From the NCBI RefSeq assembly GCF_041260155.1, contig NC_091934.1, forward strand, positions 42,220,898 to 42,284,897: a stretch of 64,000 nt of DNA, written 5' to 3'. The notes under the pieces were generated by a model. The model saw only the letters and a list, made by a program, of their open reading frames with translations, was not told where the DNA came from and made no database searches. This DNA is from Ptychodera flava (taxonomy: Eukaryota; Hemichordata; Enteropneusta; Ptychoderidae). How positions within the stretch are numbered: position 1 is the first letter of the stretch; every line of letters starts with the position of its first letter. The position numbers and the translations under genes were made by a program. Shown here in pieces: positions 1 through 36,783 of this stretch.

Positions 1-179
1 GGCCGCGCGCGATCAAACCCATTTGTTCACTGTGACTGCATGCAGCAAACTCAGCGACATAATGTGCGGAGTGTGGTGTCTCAATGTTCGTAGCCTTACA
101 TGAGTTTATAGATAGAAATACACCACTGAAGTTCGTTTCTGATCTTAATATTTTACTATTGCATGATGTTGAGTCTTAC

Positions 180-3100
180 CAAAGTGAGGGACCGCTCCCA
201 TCTCAGTCCAATTGAAGGTGTGAAGACTTATGTTTACAAACATTTATGTTTATCAACAAAAAAATCGCGCACGCGCTGCGCGACGACCACTGCGCTTTAA
301 GGTTTGGAATAAGCTTCTTTTTGTTTGATTGATTGTCTTTCTTTTCAACCAATATGCAAGAGAACAATTAATTCTTCAAAGAGTCTGTAACAACCTTTCA
401 CAACATTTATATGGACTTTTAAGTCCGAAATAAAGTTTATAATAATAATAATAATAACAACATATTTTTTGTTGTTGTACACTTAATGTATCAATCATAT
501 TGTCCAGTAACCTAATTCACATCACCAAAACAGTTAACCGTCTAGTGTTAAAATTGGCAACAAATGTATCATCTAGGGTAGCATCAGTGACCAATATCAT
601 AAGATACTAACCCTGGCATGAAATGCATCATGGAATCAGTAAGAGAACTATTGCTACATAGGTTTATACAGGGTATACATTGAAAAGATATCCTGGGAAC
701 TGGGAGGAGGAGACAAATTATACAATAAAAATAACAGGAAACACAGCTACAAAACAATTGTAAATATGTCTTACCTTTCAGTGCATTCATTGATTATCTT
801 GTTTATGACGTGATGACAATTCTCACCAGATAACACTGTGTTTAAAACAACTATTGAAAACTAGAGAAAAACAAATAATATTGTTAATAAGTCTTAAGAA
901 ACATTATTTAGAAAACTGCACAAGTGTTAGTAATGATATAATATTTCCAAATGTAATACCTTGCCATGACTAGCAGTATTATGCAATATCTTGTATTTGA
1001 AGTCTGGGATGGAACAAACTATGGAACAAACCCTTTTTTGAGATCACATGGTACTACTAATCTTGAAGTTCAACTTCAAGTGTAATATTTTCAACCAATA
1101 TGGATATTGATGTCTGAATTTAAGGTCAATCGTAATAAATAGTAACAACAACAACAACAACAATAATAAAAATACAGTGTTTTTGCTAAGGTTCTTGAAT
1201 GTTGGTAAATGATTTGGAAAGCCAAGTAACATCATTGCATTGATATACCAGGAGGAACCCGAGTAAAATGACTGGGGAACCCAGGTAACATTTACCGGAG
1301 TACCTGTCTTAATGATACATCATAGACTTTCATTTTTGTCAATTTTCATTATTTCGTCAGAATAAGGACACTTCACAACTCTCTATACACTGTTTTGTAT
1401 CATTTATTATTCACAAATCTCACACCTTGACAGCTATAAATTGTTAATCTACTATATAATCCATCAAGTTGCTTAGTATCACCGGATAATTGACTCTGTG
1501 GATATCATTAGCAGATAAGTAAGTTGATAAAGACAATATTGGGCATTTAAGTTTTGCTCACTTATAGGTATGCCCCGTCGTGTCTCCATCAACCAGTATT
1601 TTTATCATTTTACATTGTCGATAAAAAAATGACTGTATTTGATACGTAAAATTGTTTACATGTAAAAAGCTAAACATGATGCTGGGTATGAAGACAAAAC
1701 AAAGAAGAGACAATATTTATATTGCCTGTTACATTTCTAAGTTCATGGTTGAACATAGAAGTCTAACAATATATCGGTGTGGGCAAAATTTTGTCATTTT
1801 TTTCAGGACAGTGTATCTCAGTCGCTTATATCTATTGTTAATGAAAACAATATTGTCTGGTATTATTATTGTGAAAGACACAAAATGTGACATGTTAGTA
1901 AAGTATAATATTGAAGCTTGTGTGACAGTACATCCACCTCAAAAATTACTCATAAACAACTAGAAAATAATCAAATTGAGGTTACAAAAACTTTTAAGTG
2001 CCTGAATACTTGGCAGTTTCACAACATGGGAAGATGTGAGGTTGATCTGATTTAGACTGCATAGTACATTACAGAAAAATACTTTCAAAATTTATGTTTA
2101 AGATATTCTTTATTTGGATGAAATATGGAGTCCACTGCTGAGTCATGACAGTATTATGTGTCAAATAATGAGTAAATAAAGAATTTTAAAACCTCTTTGC
2201 TCAATTTACACCAAAACTCACCTCTTCATAGCTGCAATTCAAGATCTGTAACTGATCAAAATCTTGGTCTCTGACAGAAATGGGTTGATCTCTGACACAT
2301 GCTGGTTTGCTGTCTGCCAATTCAGGGATATCAAGGGTACGGTACGCTACCTTATGTTCTATACCAAACACAGCTCGGCTGTTAGACAGTGGTGGAGAAA
2401 GTGTGTGACATGCATTTGGAAACCATATATGAGCAATTGAGGCAGGATACAGTTTCATACATTAAACTATCTTAACAGTTGTACTATTAGCTACTAAATT
2501 TAAAAGAAGCATGCAGGTAATAGGTTAACAGTTGACCGGTGGAAAAATACTTTCGAACCAACAAATCAGAGTAGCTGTTTCCTAATTTACAGCATAAATT
2601 TTCCGACAAATAAGGTCCCTGATCAATTATTTATATAAGTTCAAAAATACAATTGAACCAATTATTAAATCAGAGTTGTTACTTTCATTGCAATAGGTGA
2701 TCTACAGTCCCACAATCTACACTGGTTGTTGAAATTGATAAAGAACTCATAGTCATACAGCTATGAATTGTCCAAAAGGAAATGTTTTTAAGCAGGGGGA
2801 CAAGGCTATATATGATTTGGTACCCATTCTGCATGATAATATTCACGATATGTTGGTTATCCTGGTCATCGATGCCTCGAATCTTGCTAGTTTCTTCAAA
2901 CTAACGTGATACGTTCCACACTGTCCAAAAATCCAAAAGAATGAAAGTTGCTCTTATAGTTCGTATCATATAACTTACTTGCGATGAATTCATGAACATA
3001 ATATTTTTAAGGCAGTATCATGCAAAAATTAAGAGTCACCAAACTACCCATGTTACTTAGTTCACAGTTTAGTTATATAGTTTCCTCCTCGTCTCAGAAA

Positions 3101-3340
3101 GAGAAAATAATTTTGTAAGAACTTACCTTGCTGCAGCAGCTATATCTGTATGTGCGATTATGACACGCTTTTTAAACATGTTTTTATCGTGACTAGCGCC
3201 TGCCTCTGGCCTCAGTTCTTCGGAGTTCGATACACACTACAGTGCTGGCAGATCAGCTGTTCAAATGATGCACAATGTATGGATTCTTCTTGTAGATGTC
3301 GACATCTGACCTTGTGTCAAAGGTTACAATGTTGAAAAGA
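180..3340 (-). CDS. Unidentified protein, 5' part of a split gene running off the left edge
   Basis: I do not recognise this protein. Three coding exons join in phase. Coding starts at ATG 2458-2456 and runs to 2222 (79 codons, donor GAG|GTGAGT). The next exon is 860-775 (acceptor CTCTAG, donor AAG|GTAAGA) and the next 226-180 (acceptor ATAAG, donor TTTG|GTAAGA), after which the gene leaves the window. The joined reading gives about 123 residues with no stop, beginning MKLYPASIAHIWFPNACH and later reading SLHTFNWTEMGAVPHF. An in-frame TAA sits two codons before the ATG, so this ATG is the start for this exon. The exon extends up to about 2493 in untranslated sequence after a TTTAG acceptor. 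A further leader exon probably runs from about 3340 to 3127 (donor CAAG|GTAAGT). No signal peptide, membrane segment or known motif is visible. The gene is divergent from ALDH4A1. Confidence 0.6.
861..2221 (-). other. Intron of the unidentified minus-strand gene, no recognised content
   Basis: Bounded by the donor at 2221 and the acceptor at 861-862 of the minus-strand gene. It is AT-rich, with a short imperfect CAA/AAT stretch at about 1141-1172. I saw no further exon, RNA gene or transposon terminus here. The adjacent intron 227-774 likewise holds only a short AAT repeat near 440-457. Confidence 0.5.
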
Positions 3341-3850
3341 TGGTTCGTTCAAAAGTTACTCGGCAGTACAAGGTGTATCAATTTGTTTTCAGTGAGATAA
3401 CACTTTTAATGTTCATTTTGCGGAAACTAAGTTAATCGGTGATTGTAAATTGTTCAGGCATTTTGATTGGACAGTTACCATGACGGCCACGCTTGATTGG
3501 CGTATAGCCATCGCGCTATATTCGACGTTTAGGAACGCCCACGACACACCCCCGCCGGGTATCATGGGAAAATATTAAGATAATTTTATTAAAAATAATT
3601 AATTGTATTTACCTAAATTTCGATGGTACAAAATGTCAAGGTTACATTTAAGTGGATGTAGTTCGTTTTGTGGCAAATGACATGTTAAATTGATCAAGGC
3701 CGGAAACCCTTTTGAAAGCCGCCGGGGCTTGTGTGAAAGGTTAGTCTTCCGCAGTCCCATTCAGTTCGCCGGTTGTGTGTAGGATACATGTAGTGTGTAC
3801 GTAATCCTTCAAATTGCGTAAATCAAACACCAAAATTTACATGACTGAAG
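3340..3850. promoter_or_regulatory. Probable bidirectional promoter between the unknown minus-strand gene and ALDH4A1
   Basis: The stretch separates the inferred 5' leader exon of the minus-strand gene from ALDH4A1 exon 1. It is richer in GC and CpG than the surrounding DNA, notably at 3481-3560. Two ATTGG (inverted CCAAT) boxes occur at about 3466 and 3495. No clear TATA box is placed for either gene. The promoter role is inferred from the head-to-head geometry and composition; no transcription start can be fixed from sequence alone. Confidence 0.5.
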
Positions 3851-3878
3851 CCATCGAGAACGCGGTGTACGATAAGCC

Positions 3879-28194
<24,316 letters not shown>

Positions 28195-28928
28195 ACTGAA
28201 CAAATGGGAAACACACTCCCCGGAATAAGGAATCCAGATTACAACAAATACAAAACTGACAAAATCTGCTGGAAAGGGATTTAACTGCTTCTGTAGTTGG
28301 TTTATTCTGAAAACAAAGAACAAATTAGTTTACTGTCAGAGACTGTAACCATAGCAATGTGAAGTGAAAATGGTTTTCCTGTATGTAATATCAGCCAGAA
28401 TGAGTGGAAATGTTAGATGGTTTAGCATATATCGGATTAAACTGTTTGAAGTCTTGCCAGAGTTATAGACCTTTTAGTGCAAGAGACAGGACTGCCCATC
28501 AAAGAAAGAAATTTTACAGTTTTAGTTTTATCCATAGATTTATTTTGTCTGGGTTTGTTGTAAATACTATATCCACACCATTCACAAACACAACAATGAG
28601 AACAAAGTCAAGGTATGGAGGGGTTATGGAACCATTGTCCCAGTTTGTCATAAAATACAAGTATACAAATTTACTGAAATTTGCATTTGTGTATGGGCAT
28701 TTATTGGATCTCAAGGACAGAGTTGGGTTAGTTGGTCACATTTTGTACAATCTGCTGGTGTTGAAAAGTATTCAAATAAAAGAATATGGTGTGAATGTGG
28801 GCAGAAATTTTAGAACCAATAATACAATCTGTGATGTATTTTGTTATAAAAGCATGCCTTACCTGAGTTGCAAGTATATTTTGAGCCTGATGTAAATGTG
28901 GTCTGAAAAAATTAAAGTGATGAATAAA
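28195..28928 (+). other. ALDH4A1 3' untranslated region
   Basis: Follows the TAA at 28192-28194. An AATAAA at 28923-28928 (sequence ATGAATAAAAATTCC) is a reasonable polyadenylation signal, and ATTAAA lies just upstream near 28911. Open frames within it on both strands show no conserved features. Confidence 0.5.
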
Positions 28929-31911
28929 AATTCCAAAAATATAAAATACCGCTGCATTAACACTGTGTCTTTTTAACAATTGTGATGTATTTTGTCAAAT
29001 TTTGAAGTTGTAATGGAAACTATCGAAATGTTTTTATGATATGTCAGGGAAAAATTTTGCACAAATGAGCAACTTCCATGTCACTTGAAGCAAGCCTTGA
29101 TTTAATGAAGTAATGGCAACAGATGGGTCCAGTTCCCTTGCATATTTTTGCCAAATTTCATGCAAAAACATTGTCATGCAGACAAGATTGCCGTTATATT
29201 AAATGCGACCAATATGTAAACATAAATTGTAACATTGTTATGGAGCTCAGATCTAGAATTATCCTGTCAGTTTGATTTGATTATGATTTACTTGACATAA
29301 TGCAGTTCTGAGTGTAGAGTGAGTATGCAGAGCGCGGAGCAGTGTTCTGATATGGTGAATTTTCAAGTTCTAGGCAAAATGTAACATCTAGTTCTATATC
29401 ACTAGGCTATATAATGTGTGTGCATTTGTGTGTAAATACACCTTTGCAGCGACTACTAGCAAAATTTCCTGGGATGTAAAAGATCAAAAAGCTGAAGAGA
29501 TTTTGTCCTGGAAGAACAAAACCTACTTGTGGAGGTGGTTTCTTTGCATAGTATTCAATGTCACAAGTCTGTTGTACGGCAAAACTGCAAACAGCTAATA
29601 ACCTTGCTCAAAAATTTATGTATTTGAATGTCACTGTACCATGAAATAACTATTCCATACCACTGGATATTGTATATCCCTGTAGTAGGAATGCTGGCGG
29701 TGTGGCTATTCCACATAGCCCCTAGTAAATCTCTATTGGTGTTTCCAGAATTCAAACTGCTGTATATACCGCGATGTATATATAAACTGACATAGAGTTC
29801 AGGGCATTTTAAAACATGGCAGTGAGGTTGTGGACACAGTATTGAATTTGTAAATGTTTGTCTTCCAAACAATAAATTTAGCAATAATACAATGCCATAG
29901 TATGTGTGATAAATGAAATAGTTTATGCTGCAGTATATAGAATTTATATCTGTGTAGTGATAATCACAGTCACCTTCAACTGAAAATTGTTTGAATTTTG
30001 AAAGGTCAAGAATTTTAAAACGCTTTTTCAGATGATGTTTCTGATGAAAATATGGATAATTGTAAATTAAAGGCAGCATTCATTGTGGTGTTGGTTGTCC
30101 ATGGCAACCCTTGTATGCTGTTTGCTCAATATGGCTTCCTTGTCATAAATACAAATTTCATTGATGTTGGGGTGCAAATGAGTCGTACACTTGAAGAAAA
30201 ATGACATTATGCCATCTTTGAAAGAAATTCTCATCAAGAATAAATGGTGTAAAAGCAAGTCATGTAGGCAAATGGCACATTGCCAAAGTGCTACTTGTAT
30301 TTCATTGCAAGCCCTGTTCTGAGACTGTCATCTTGAAAAGTTTACATTTCAATACTTGTACAGGCCTAGACAAACTCTAGCACAAAAATATGAAGGGTAG
30401 AGTAGCCCCTTACTTCAGGGCACATGTTACTGAATTTGGTGTGAAACCCAGCAATGTGAGCTAGTATATGGCACTATCATCTTTCATTAGTGTTCTACGG
30501 TATCCGAATAGGGCTGAATCAAGACACATCTCAAATAAAAAAAACCTAGATACTTCTCAATTCCTCTCATCGTTTGTTGAAAAGGCTAGGGACATCATGT
30601 CACAATTTGCTTTCAGACTATTCAATAGATTTTTTGTCGCCGTACCGTTGACATGGTCCCGATCAAGAACCAGCATTTTTTGCACACTGATATATTCTGC
30701 AAGACAAAGCTTTTCTACCTCCTTATTGCTAACTTAATCCTTTCATCACCAATGTTTGACCCAACCCCATTACTTCTAATGTGTGGGGAGCTGTACGCAG
30801 GAATTGGTAGTGCAAAGGTAAAAAGATACAGCCATGTGATGGCACTGCAGTGGCTGGGTTAGAGGTCCTGGAGCGCCCCCACATGACCGAATACTTCAGT
30901 CTTCTCCCTACTTAGTGACTGCTTGGCAGCAAAATGCACAACATGGATGGATGAAGTTTCAAATCAATGTTTTTATTGTAAAAAAGAGAGTAATAAAAAC
31001 AAATGCCCCTTAATCAGCAATTGGAACAATAAACGATCATCTTGATGGGAACCGTTGCAAAACTTTGAATCAAGTCGCCTGTATCAGAACATCTTGAGCA
31101 TCCACTATTCACTTGGACAGAGTACATTAATTTAGACTTTTGCATTCCTTTCAATACATAGGAACATCTGGTCTCAGAACTCTTCATCACCCTAACATCT
31201 ATTCCAGATCCTTTTCATTTGAGATGGAATTTATATAACTGTCGAGACTCAAATGCTCTGCCTCATGTTCATATTTGATCATTTCATTTTATTATCACAG
31301 AATCTTGAGATCAAAAAGCATTACAAAATGATGTAAAAAGAAAAAGTAAAATAAACTTGAAGAATGAATAAATAGATAAATAAACAAAGTATGCATCCAG
31401 AAAATATTTGATTGATGGCAGTCTCCATTTGTCAATAACAACAATATTCCCTGAGAGGGCACTCTTCCACCCACTCATCACTATACTGCCTGGCACAATC
31501 TTTATCATTATTTTCGGCAGCATACCCGGGGTAAAATTATTGGACTTGCTGAGAGAACAGTGGCAAGACAGAATGAGTGAAATTTTGATTTCGAGCATGT
31601 ATGTTTAACATACAAGAAATAGTAAAAAGTTTTCATAAAAATTCAAGCAGGAGATTTGCGATGGAACTGTCTTTTCAGTGGAAGACACACTTTCCACCAT
31701 GAATTGCACTTTTAAACATGGTTTCAGGCACACGTTAAACAGTCTGGCCAGGCTTTGTGCAGGCAAAATAGCCCCTGCACATTCCCAGCATGCTTTGTGC
31801 AAGGTGAAACTAGCAGATTGCCATCAGGCAGAGTTAATACTGTATGCACATTTTGGCACGAATCTCTTTTTCTTTGCATATTGTGTGAAAAACTGATAAG
31901 AACAGCAACAT
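28929..31911. other. Convergent intergenic region between ALDH4A1 and B3GALT6
   Basis: It holds one CCTTTCACC-family repeat (about 30734-30812) and the 3' untranslated region of B3GALT6; minus-strand AATAAA candidates are at 31288-31293 and 30972-30977. A 172-codon minus-strand frame at 29561-30079 is AT-rich and not protein-like. I saw no RNA gene. Confidence 0.5.
30734..30812 (+). repeat. CCTTTCACC-family repeat, copy 5
   Basis: Begins TTAATCCTTTCATCACCA with GTTTGACCCAACCCC inside; the right end is decayed. Confidence 0.5.
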
Positions 31912-32916
31912 TTATGGAATACCCATCTCTCGCACACAGCACTGAGAAGGCGGTTTATTCCAGTCATAGTTGTATGACTTGCGAACTTGTACTTCCTGCT
32001 CGCACAATCTATCATGAGTCACCAACTGCTTGTGTTTTTCGTACATCAGTTCAGGTGCCTGTTTGTGTGTGACAATATATGCGTTATTGCATCCCCTCGA
32101 GCGATACTCCGTATCAAACCGGGTGTCGTGAATTCTGTTGACATCAACGGATGCCAGCCAGGCACCAAGGGACACGTCTTCGTTATTATAGATTTTGAGA
32201 TACTCCATATTTCTCGCAACATAGTGAACCAAATCACTGGACAAGACATAGCCGCCTCCGAGAGCGTACGGTAGGTAATGATCACACAGCTTCCAATCAG
32301 GTTCGGCCCACTTTGTTGTTTTCTTTGCTTTTGCGCGACCATCAAAGAAACCCCAGCATAGCCGATCTGGTTGCATAGAGCGCAACTCCTCGCTGAGAAT
32401 ATCCAGCCTTGCAAATGTATCATCGTCAGCTTTCAGCACAAATGTGAAGTCGACGTTCTGATCCAGCCATGAATACATCAAAAGCAGTTTTCTTGTCAAG
32501 GATTTGTAGGAATCAATCAACTCCTCCAACAGCAAGAGATCATCGTACTGCATTTGTTCTGCTTGCAACACATCCCTTTCTCCATCACCCAAGCCAGCCA
32601 CGCCAATAACAAATCTTGGCAAAATGTCTTCTGGGTAGGACGACAACCACGTCTGCCGTATTGCAGTTCGCCGATCAGTATTATGCGGTCCAGTCATAAT
32701 CATTACGACTAAAAAAGTTTTGATCTTATTATAGTCAGATGTTGCTGATGGCTCTTTGTGAGATTCATGATTCTGAACTCCATTAGGTTTGTCCCTGGTC
32801 TCACGACAGGGACGACAGTTGTCTGACATATTGCACTGTGAAAGATAGAGAAGTATGACAAAGAAGCCCACGATCGGAAGCACTTTCAGGAAAGTTCCAA
32901 TATGTCGTCTGTTCAT
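31912..32916 (-). CDS. B3GALT6: Beta-1,3-galactosyltransferase 6 (galactosyltransferase II)
   Basis: Adds the second galactose of the GlcA-Gal-Gal-Xyl linker that joins glycosaminoglycans to proteoglycan core proteins; it acts in the Golgi on UDP-galactose. It is a single uninterrupted coding exon, as in vertebrates. The frame is open to a GTG at 32928, but the first ATG is 32916-32914, giving 334 residues (human 329). It has a short cytosolic tail, one membrane anchor (about residues 10-26, LKVLPIVGFFVILLYLS), a stem, then the GT31 domain. RRTAIRQTWL, the metal-binding KADDDTF (Asp164-166), YALGGGYVLS, EDVSLGAWL, FDTEYRSRGC and the C-terminal PPSQCCVREMGIP match human B3GALT6 specifically rather than other family members. 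An acceptor GTGTAG at 32949-32954 puts the exon start at 32948, so the leader is probably spliced to an exon ending at 34317. Confidence 0.95.
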   Translation of the reverse strand: MNRRHIGTFLKVLPIVGFFVILLYLSQCNMSDNCRPCRETRDKPNGVQNHESHKEPSATSDYNKIKTFLVVMIMTGPHNTDRRTAIRQTWLSSYPEDILPRFVIGVAGLGDGERDVLQAEQMQYDDLLLLEELIDSYKSLTRKLLLMYSWLDQNVDFTFVLKADDDTFARLDILSEELRSMQPDRLCWGFFDGRAKAKKTTKWAEPDWKLCDHYLPYALGGGYVLSSDLVHYVARNMEYLKIYNNEDVSLGAWLASVDVNRIHDTRFDTEYRSRGCNNAYIVTHKQAPELMYEKHKQLVTHDRLCEQEVQVRKSYNYDWNKPPSQCCVREMGIP

Positions 32917-33630
32917 CGTCTGGATCACCTAAACCACTAACCTGTAAACTACACAAAAAAGGTTATTTGTATTTACAATCCATGATTATTGGGACAAATT
33001 CACTTTCTTACTTGGCTTCTCTAAGTCAACTACAAATCCTTCAAAATAACCATGATAAGCTTTACTGGTCATTTGTGCTCTGATCAATGAATTGAAGCAC
33101 TGTTACAAACTTGGTAATGAATAAGTAGTCACATGGGACCGCAATGTTGTCCACTGCTTGGGAAAAAAACCCTAAAGGGTGGATACTTCATGAAACCATG
33201 CATAATTTACATATTTTTCGTTCTGATAATAAATGTTTCTAGTTCTTCAAATATGAATACACCGCAGGGTTACCCAACCCTGAAAATCCTGTGTGTAGAA
33301 CCCTGAAATGACTCGCAAACACATACCGGTAAGTAACCCTTTGATTGAACCCTGAAGGATGGGTTTATCCCATGCATGATGTCTGGGGTCAAGAGTGTCA
33401 GAGTTAAAAGACTTCAGATAGAAGAAAGGTACACTTGTGGAACATCATGTTTTAATAAATTGAAACCCATATACTTTTAATACTATTTTTGTTAATTTCT
33501 TTCATTTTGCAGCATTTTAATACGGATAAAAGAATTCTTTATAACGACTGCAATATTCATCCTTCATCATACCAGTGAATTCTAACAACTGCACATTCTT
33601 TGGATTTTGGCAAGAGTCAGAAATTTCATT

Positions 33631-33884
33631 GATAAATTGGTTTAATAAACATCATAGACTTAGAGTTGAAAAGCAATTTTAAATTCAGACATTGAAGAAT
33701 GGCAATTTGTGCTCTGAATATAAAAATCTGAACAATAATTCTGAATCTTTCTAAAGCAGATTGATAAACGTCACTGTAGACATGAGAGTTGAATAGCAAT
33801 TTTAAATTGAGACACTGAACAAAGGAAATTTGTTCTCACAAATAAAAAATTTGAACAATAATCCTGAATCTTTCTCTATATACC
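33631..33884. repeat. Two-copy tandem duplication, about 125 bp
   Basis: Both halves share GAGTTGAA.AGCAATTTTAA, GACA.TGAA, TTTGAACAATAAT (CTGAACAATAAT in copy 1) and CTGAATCTTTCT. The first half ends near 33757 and the second near 33884. It lies in the inferred leader intron of B3GALT6. Confidence 0.7.
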
Positions 33885-34316
33885 ATTGCAACAGATTCCA
33901 ACTTAACGAATGACTGATATCATGACTGATATTTCCTGTAGATATGATTCCACAGAGCAAATCCAATGTGACAATGTTTGATTAATGATCCAAAACGTAA
34001 TATTAAATTAAATTATCAGTAAAATATTACCATTTGAAAATCATTAAAGGTCATAAATAATTGCTTCAAAAAAATGAATGAAAATGACCTGGCCGCTTGC
34101 AAAATGTCAGTTCTCTCTGATCCTGATATATGCAGGTATCCTGAATGAACCATTTACAGATAACTATTGTCTCTTGACACATATTTAAATTTCAACAGTG
34201 ATTCACCCATGGTATTTACACACACAATGTCCATGGCTATAAACTGCCATAGACACTCAAGTTTCAAAATCTATACAGTAGCCAATCTAGACAAATGACT
34301 TAAAGGTTTTACTCAC

Positions 34317-34400
34317 CGTAATGTGCAAGGTTGGATAATATCTAAGATCCTATCAAAAGACGGACTGACTGCTGAAGACTCTACTGTCGTAGTTAGACGA
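34317..34400 (-). other. B3GALT6: Probable untranslated first exon of B3GALT6
   Basis: On the minus strand ATTACG|GTGAGT makes a strong donor with the exon border at 34317. It fits the acceptor at 32949-32950 just upstream of the B3GALT6 start, leaving an intron of about 1.4 kb. The upper limit is approximate; no transcription start is visible. Confidence 0.4.
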
Positions 34401-36690
34401 TGATTTGTCTGGCTGGAGTTGGTGATTCATTAATTTATAGTCTGTGCAGACGCAGACATCCACTCATCACTTTTCATACATATGTGCATGATAATGACTT
34501 GCTAACTAGTGGCCACACTGAATGCATTTTATGTTGGATGTCCATTCTGCAGAGAGAAAGGGATCACAATTTACATATTTCACTGAAAAGGACGGACTGA
34601 CAAGTTCATAGGCAACAATCTGACAATTACTGATACAATTTATCAATAAATTTGACAATTTAAATTAGACAAAAATATCAACAAGCTTCACTGATTACAT
34701 GATCATGAACCTTTACATCTAAAACTGATGAATGGACAAACTGATCTGGTCATCAATACTGAAATTTTTTCAATGATCAAGTAAATGACTTTCCCCAATT
34801 TCACACAGTATGAAAAACATTCACTAAAACCGAGTCTCCTGATAGTGATTAAAATATAGAATGATTCTCAAATTGGTAGGTTCTATGTGTGCATGTTGAT
34901 ATTTGCTGTGATCAAAACTTTCAGAAACTACAAGTAATCTGAATCAAGTAAAACTTCACAGAATTTTATTCAATCACAGTGTGACATTTTTGAGATGAAA
35001 AATAAATCTAATTTGGCAAAAGGCAAAATGACAGAATCACCAGTGTTACTTTGATTGCATATAATTGGTATGGAGGTTTAAGGTTACAATACCGAAAGCA
35101 AATCCAGTTGTTGTTGATATGAAAGCAGTAATCCATAATTAGAAATACCGGACGTATCAATATTATTATCATAACCAGAAAAACAAAAGAGTGGGTGGCA
35201 GAACTCAATTAAAGATAACTAACAGAGTGATGTATCAATTTATAAAACTGTACAGAGAAGTGGGCTTTAACTCTTTACTCTATAATTATTATAGCCAATA
35301 ATATACGTGTTCTATAGACTCAGAATGCAGAAGTCATGTTCGGTAGTTCAAACTTAAAACAAGCTGTCTCTGTTATCAGTTGTTTGTGTTTGTTATGTCA
35401 TGATCCCTATAATCAACTCACATTGGCGGTTTTTATTATAGTGGCATTGTTTTTTCAAAAAATAAAAAAAACTTATTTTCATGTGAAATATTGTACATTG
35501 TAGGTTGTAACAGTCAAATCAAAGAATGGTTTCTACATCATATGCTCCTAAAATTTAACATTTCATCAGTTTTAGATTTTGAGCAGATGCGCTCAAAAGG
35601 TTATCTTTCTGAATAATACCATTCTAGGGGTCACTGTTTTAATGATTTGATGGAATTGCGGGTATAACTTTAAAGTCCACTTCTGACCACTGGTATTGAA
35701 ATACTAATTTCATGTTGTATAAATAGTACAAAAAGAAAATGTCATTTAAATACAAATAAATATTGGTACTGATGTCCATTTCAACTGTAAAAGGGGCAGA
35801 CAGACAGACAGGCAGTGTGTGACAGAAAGAGAGACAGTATACAAATGGCATTCTTTTGAAAAGAATGCCATTTGCAGGTTTTGTGGGAATCTACAAAGGT
35901 ACATGTGTACATAGACCATCGAGGGTCTATGATGTGTAACAGTACACGGTTATACAGGTATACCGGAAGTGATATACAGTTAGTAGCGACTGCGGTTCAT
36001 TACGCCTTACGGTGAAATAAAATACTTACGTGTGTTCTATATGTATTCAGAAATCTTTAGTCTTGACGGTATAGGCTGCTTTTTAATCACCAAACAACCC
36101 AATTTGAAACAGCATCTCTCTGATCTCTGATACATCAATGTGTGGTAATGGACAGCTGTAGAGTATGCCTTCGACGATGTGTGTCATTTGCATTTTGATT
36201 ACGATGACCCCCACCAGGCTCGTTCATAGATATTTAAAGTAATCTGAGTGTTATTTCACTTATATCATAAGCCTTTGGCTTTATACATAAAAAAAATTGT
36301 CATATTGAAGAAATAAATGAAGGAGACATTTCAATGTCAACTTATACCTAAATTAGCGAAGACCGGTAGGGCTAGAGAACGGAGTCTATATTTTGTGACC
36401 CAAGGCCATAGCTCAGGCCATTTCCGGCTACCTAGCCCTGTGAAAACTTTGAAACATAAACAGATATCTCCTGACGTCACCAATTTCGGAAATAATTTCC
36501 GGAATTTCAGTGCAATATTCTTTGCAACAACAAGTATTTGAACATTCTCTGTAATTTATGAACGTTTTTTCTAGATAGAAATCGCTTAAGCAATAAATGA
36601 TTCTATACACAATTGTTAATTTCGAGAAAGCTAGGTTGACTGTTACAATTTTCTATTCTTAGAACAGGGGAATACGTAGCTCAACATAGC
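34401..36690. other. Divergent intergenic region between B3GALT6 and UBE2J2
   Basis: AT-rich. Contains a CAGA/GA-rich stretch (35798-35840) followed by a perfect 16-bp-arm palindrome (35842-35874). No exon was recognised. Promoter elements for either gene are not clear, although 36690-36760 has CpGs and TTCCGG sites close to the likely UBE2J2 leader exon. Confidence 0.45.
35842..35874. repeat. Perfect palindrome with 16-bp arms
   Basis: CAAATGGCATTCTTTT, a single G, then AAAAGAATGCCATTTG. No mismatch in 16 pairs and a one-base centre. Confidence 0.9.
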
Positions 36691-36783
36691 CTTCGATTTC
36701 GTCCGCGAATTTCCAGCAATTTCGTGGATTCATTTCCGGCAAAACAAGATCTTTTGCCTGCCTTACAGAAGGAAGCAACCAAG
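36690..36783 (+). other. UBE2J2: Probable untranslated first exon of UBE2J2
   Basis: AACCAAG|GTAAAT gives a donor with the exon border at 36783. The first coding exon starts exactly at its ATG after an acceptor (37428-37431), so an upstream leader exon is required, and this CpG-bearing stretch with TTTCCGGC is the best candidate. Its 5' limit is a guess. Confidence 0.45.

Noticed and set aside
28404..28895. 163-codon plus-strand frame after ALDH4A1
   Set aside because: It lies in the ALDH4A1 3' untranslated region, is AT-rich and has no motif or splice support.
29561..30079. 172-codon minus-strand frame
   Set aside because: Composition is that of AT-rich non-coding DNA; no conserved feature, no plausible splice structure.
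31755..32423. Frames of 95-125 codons overlapping B3GALT6 in other frames
   Set aside because: Shadows of the B3GALT6 coding exon, which has strong family identity.
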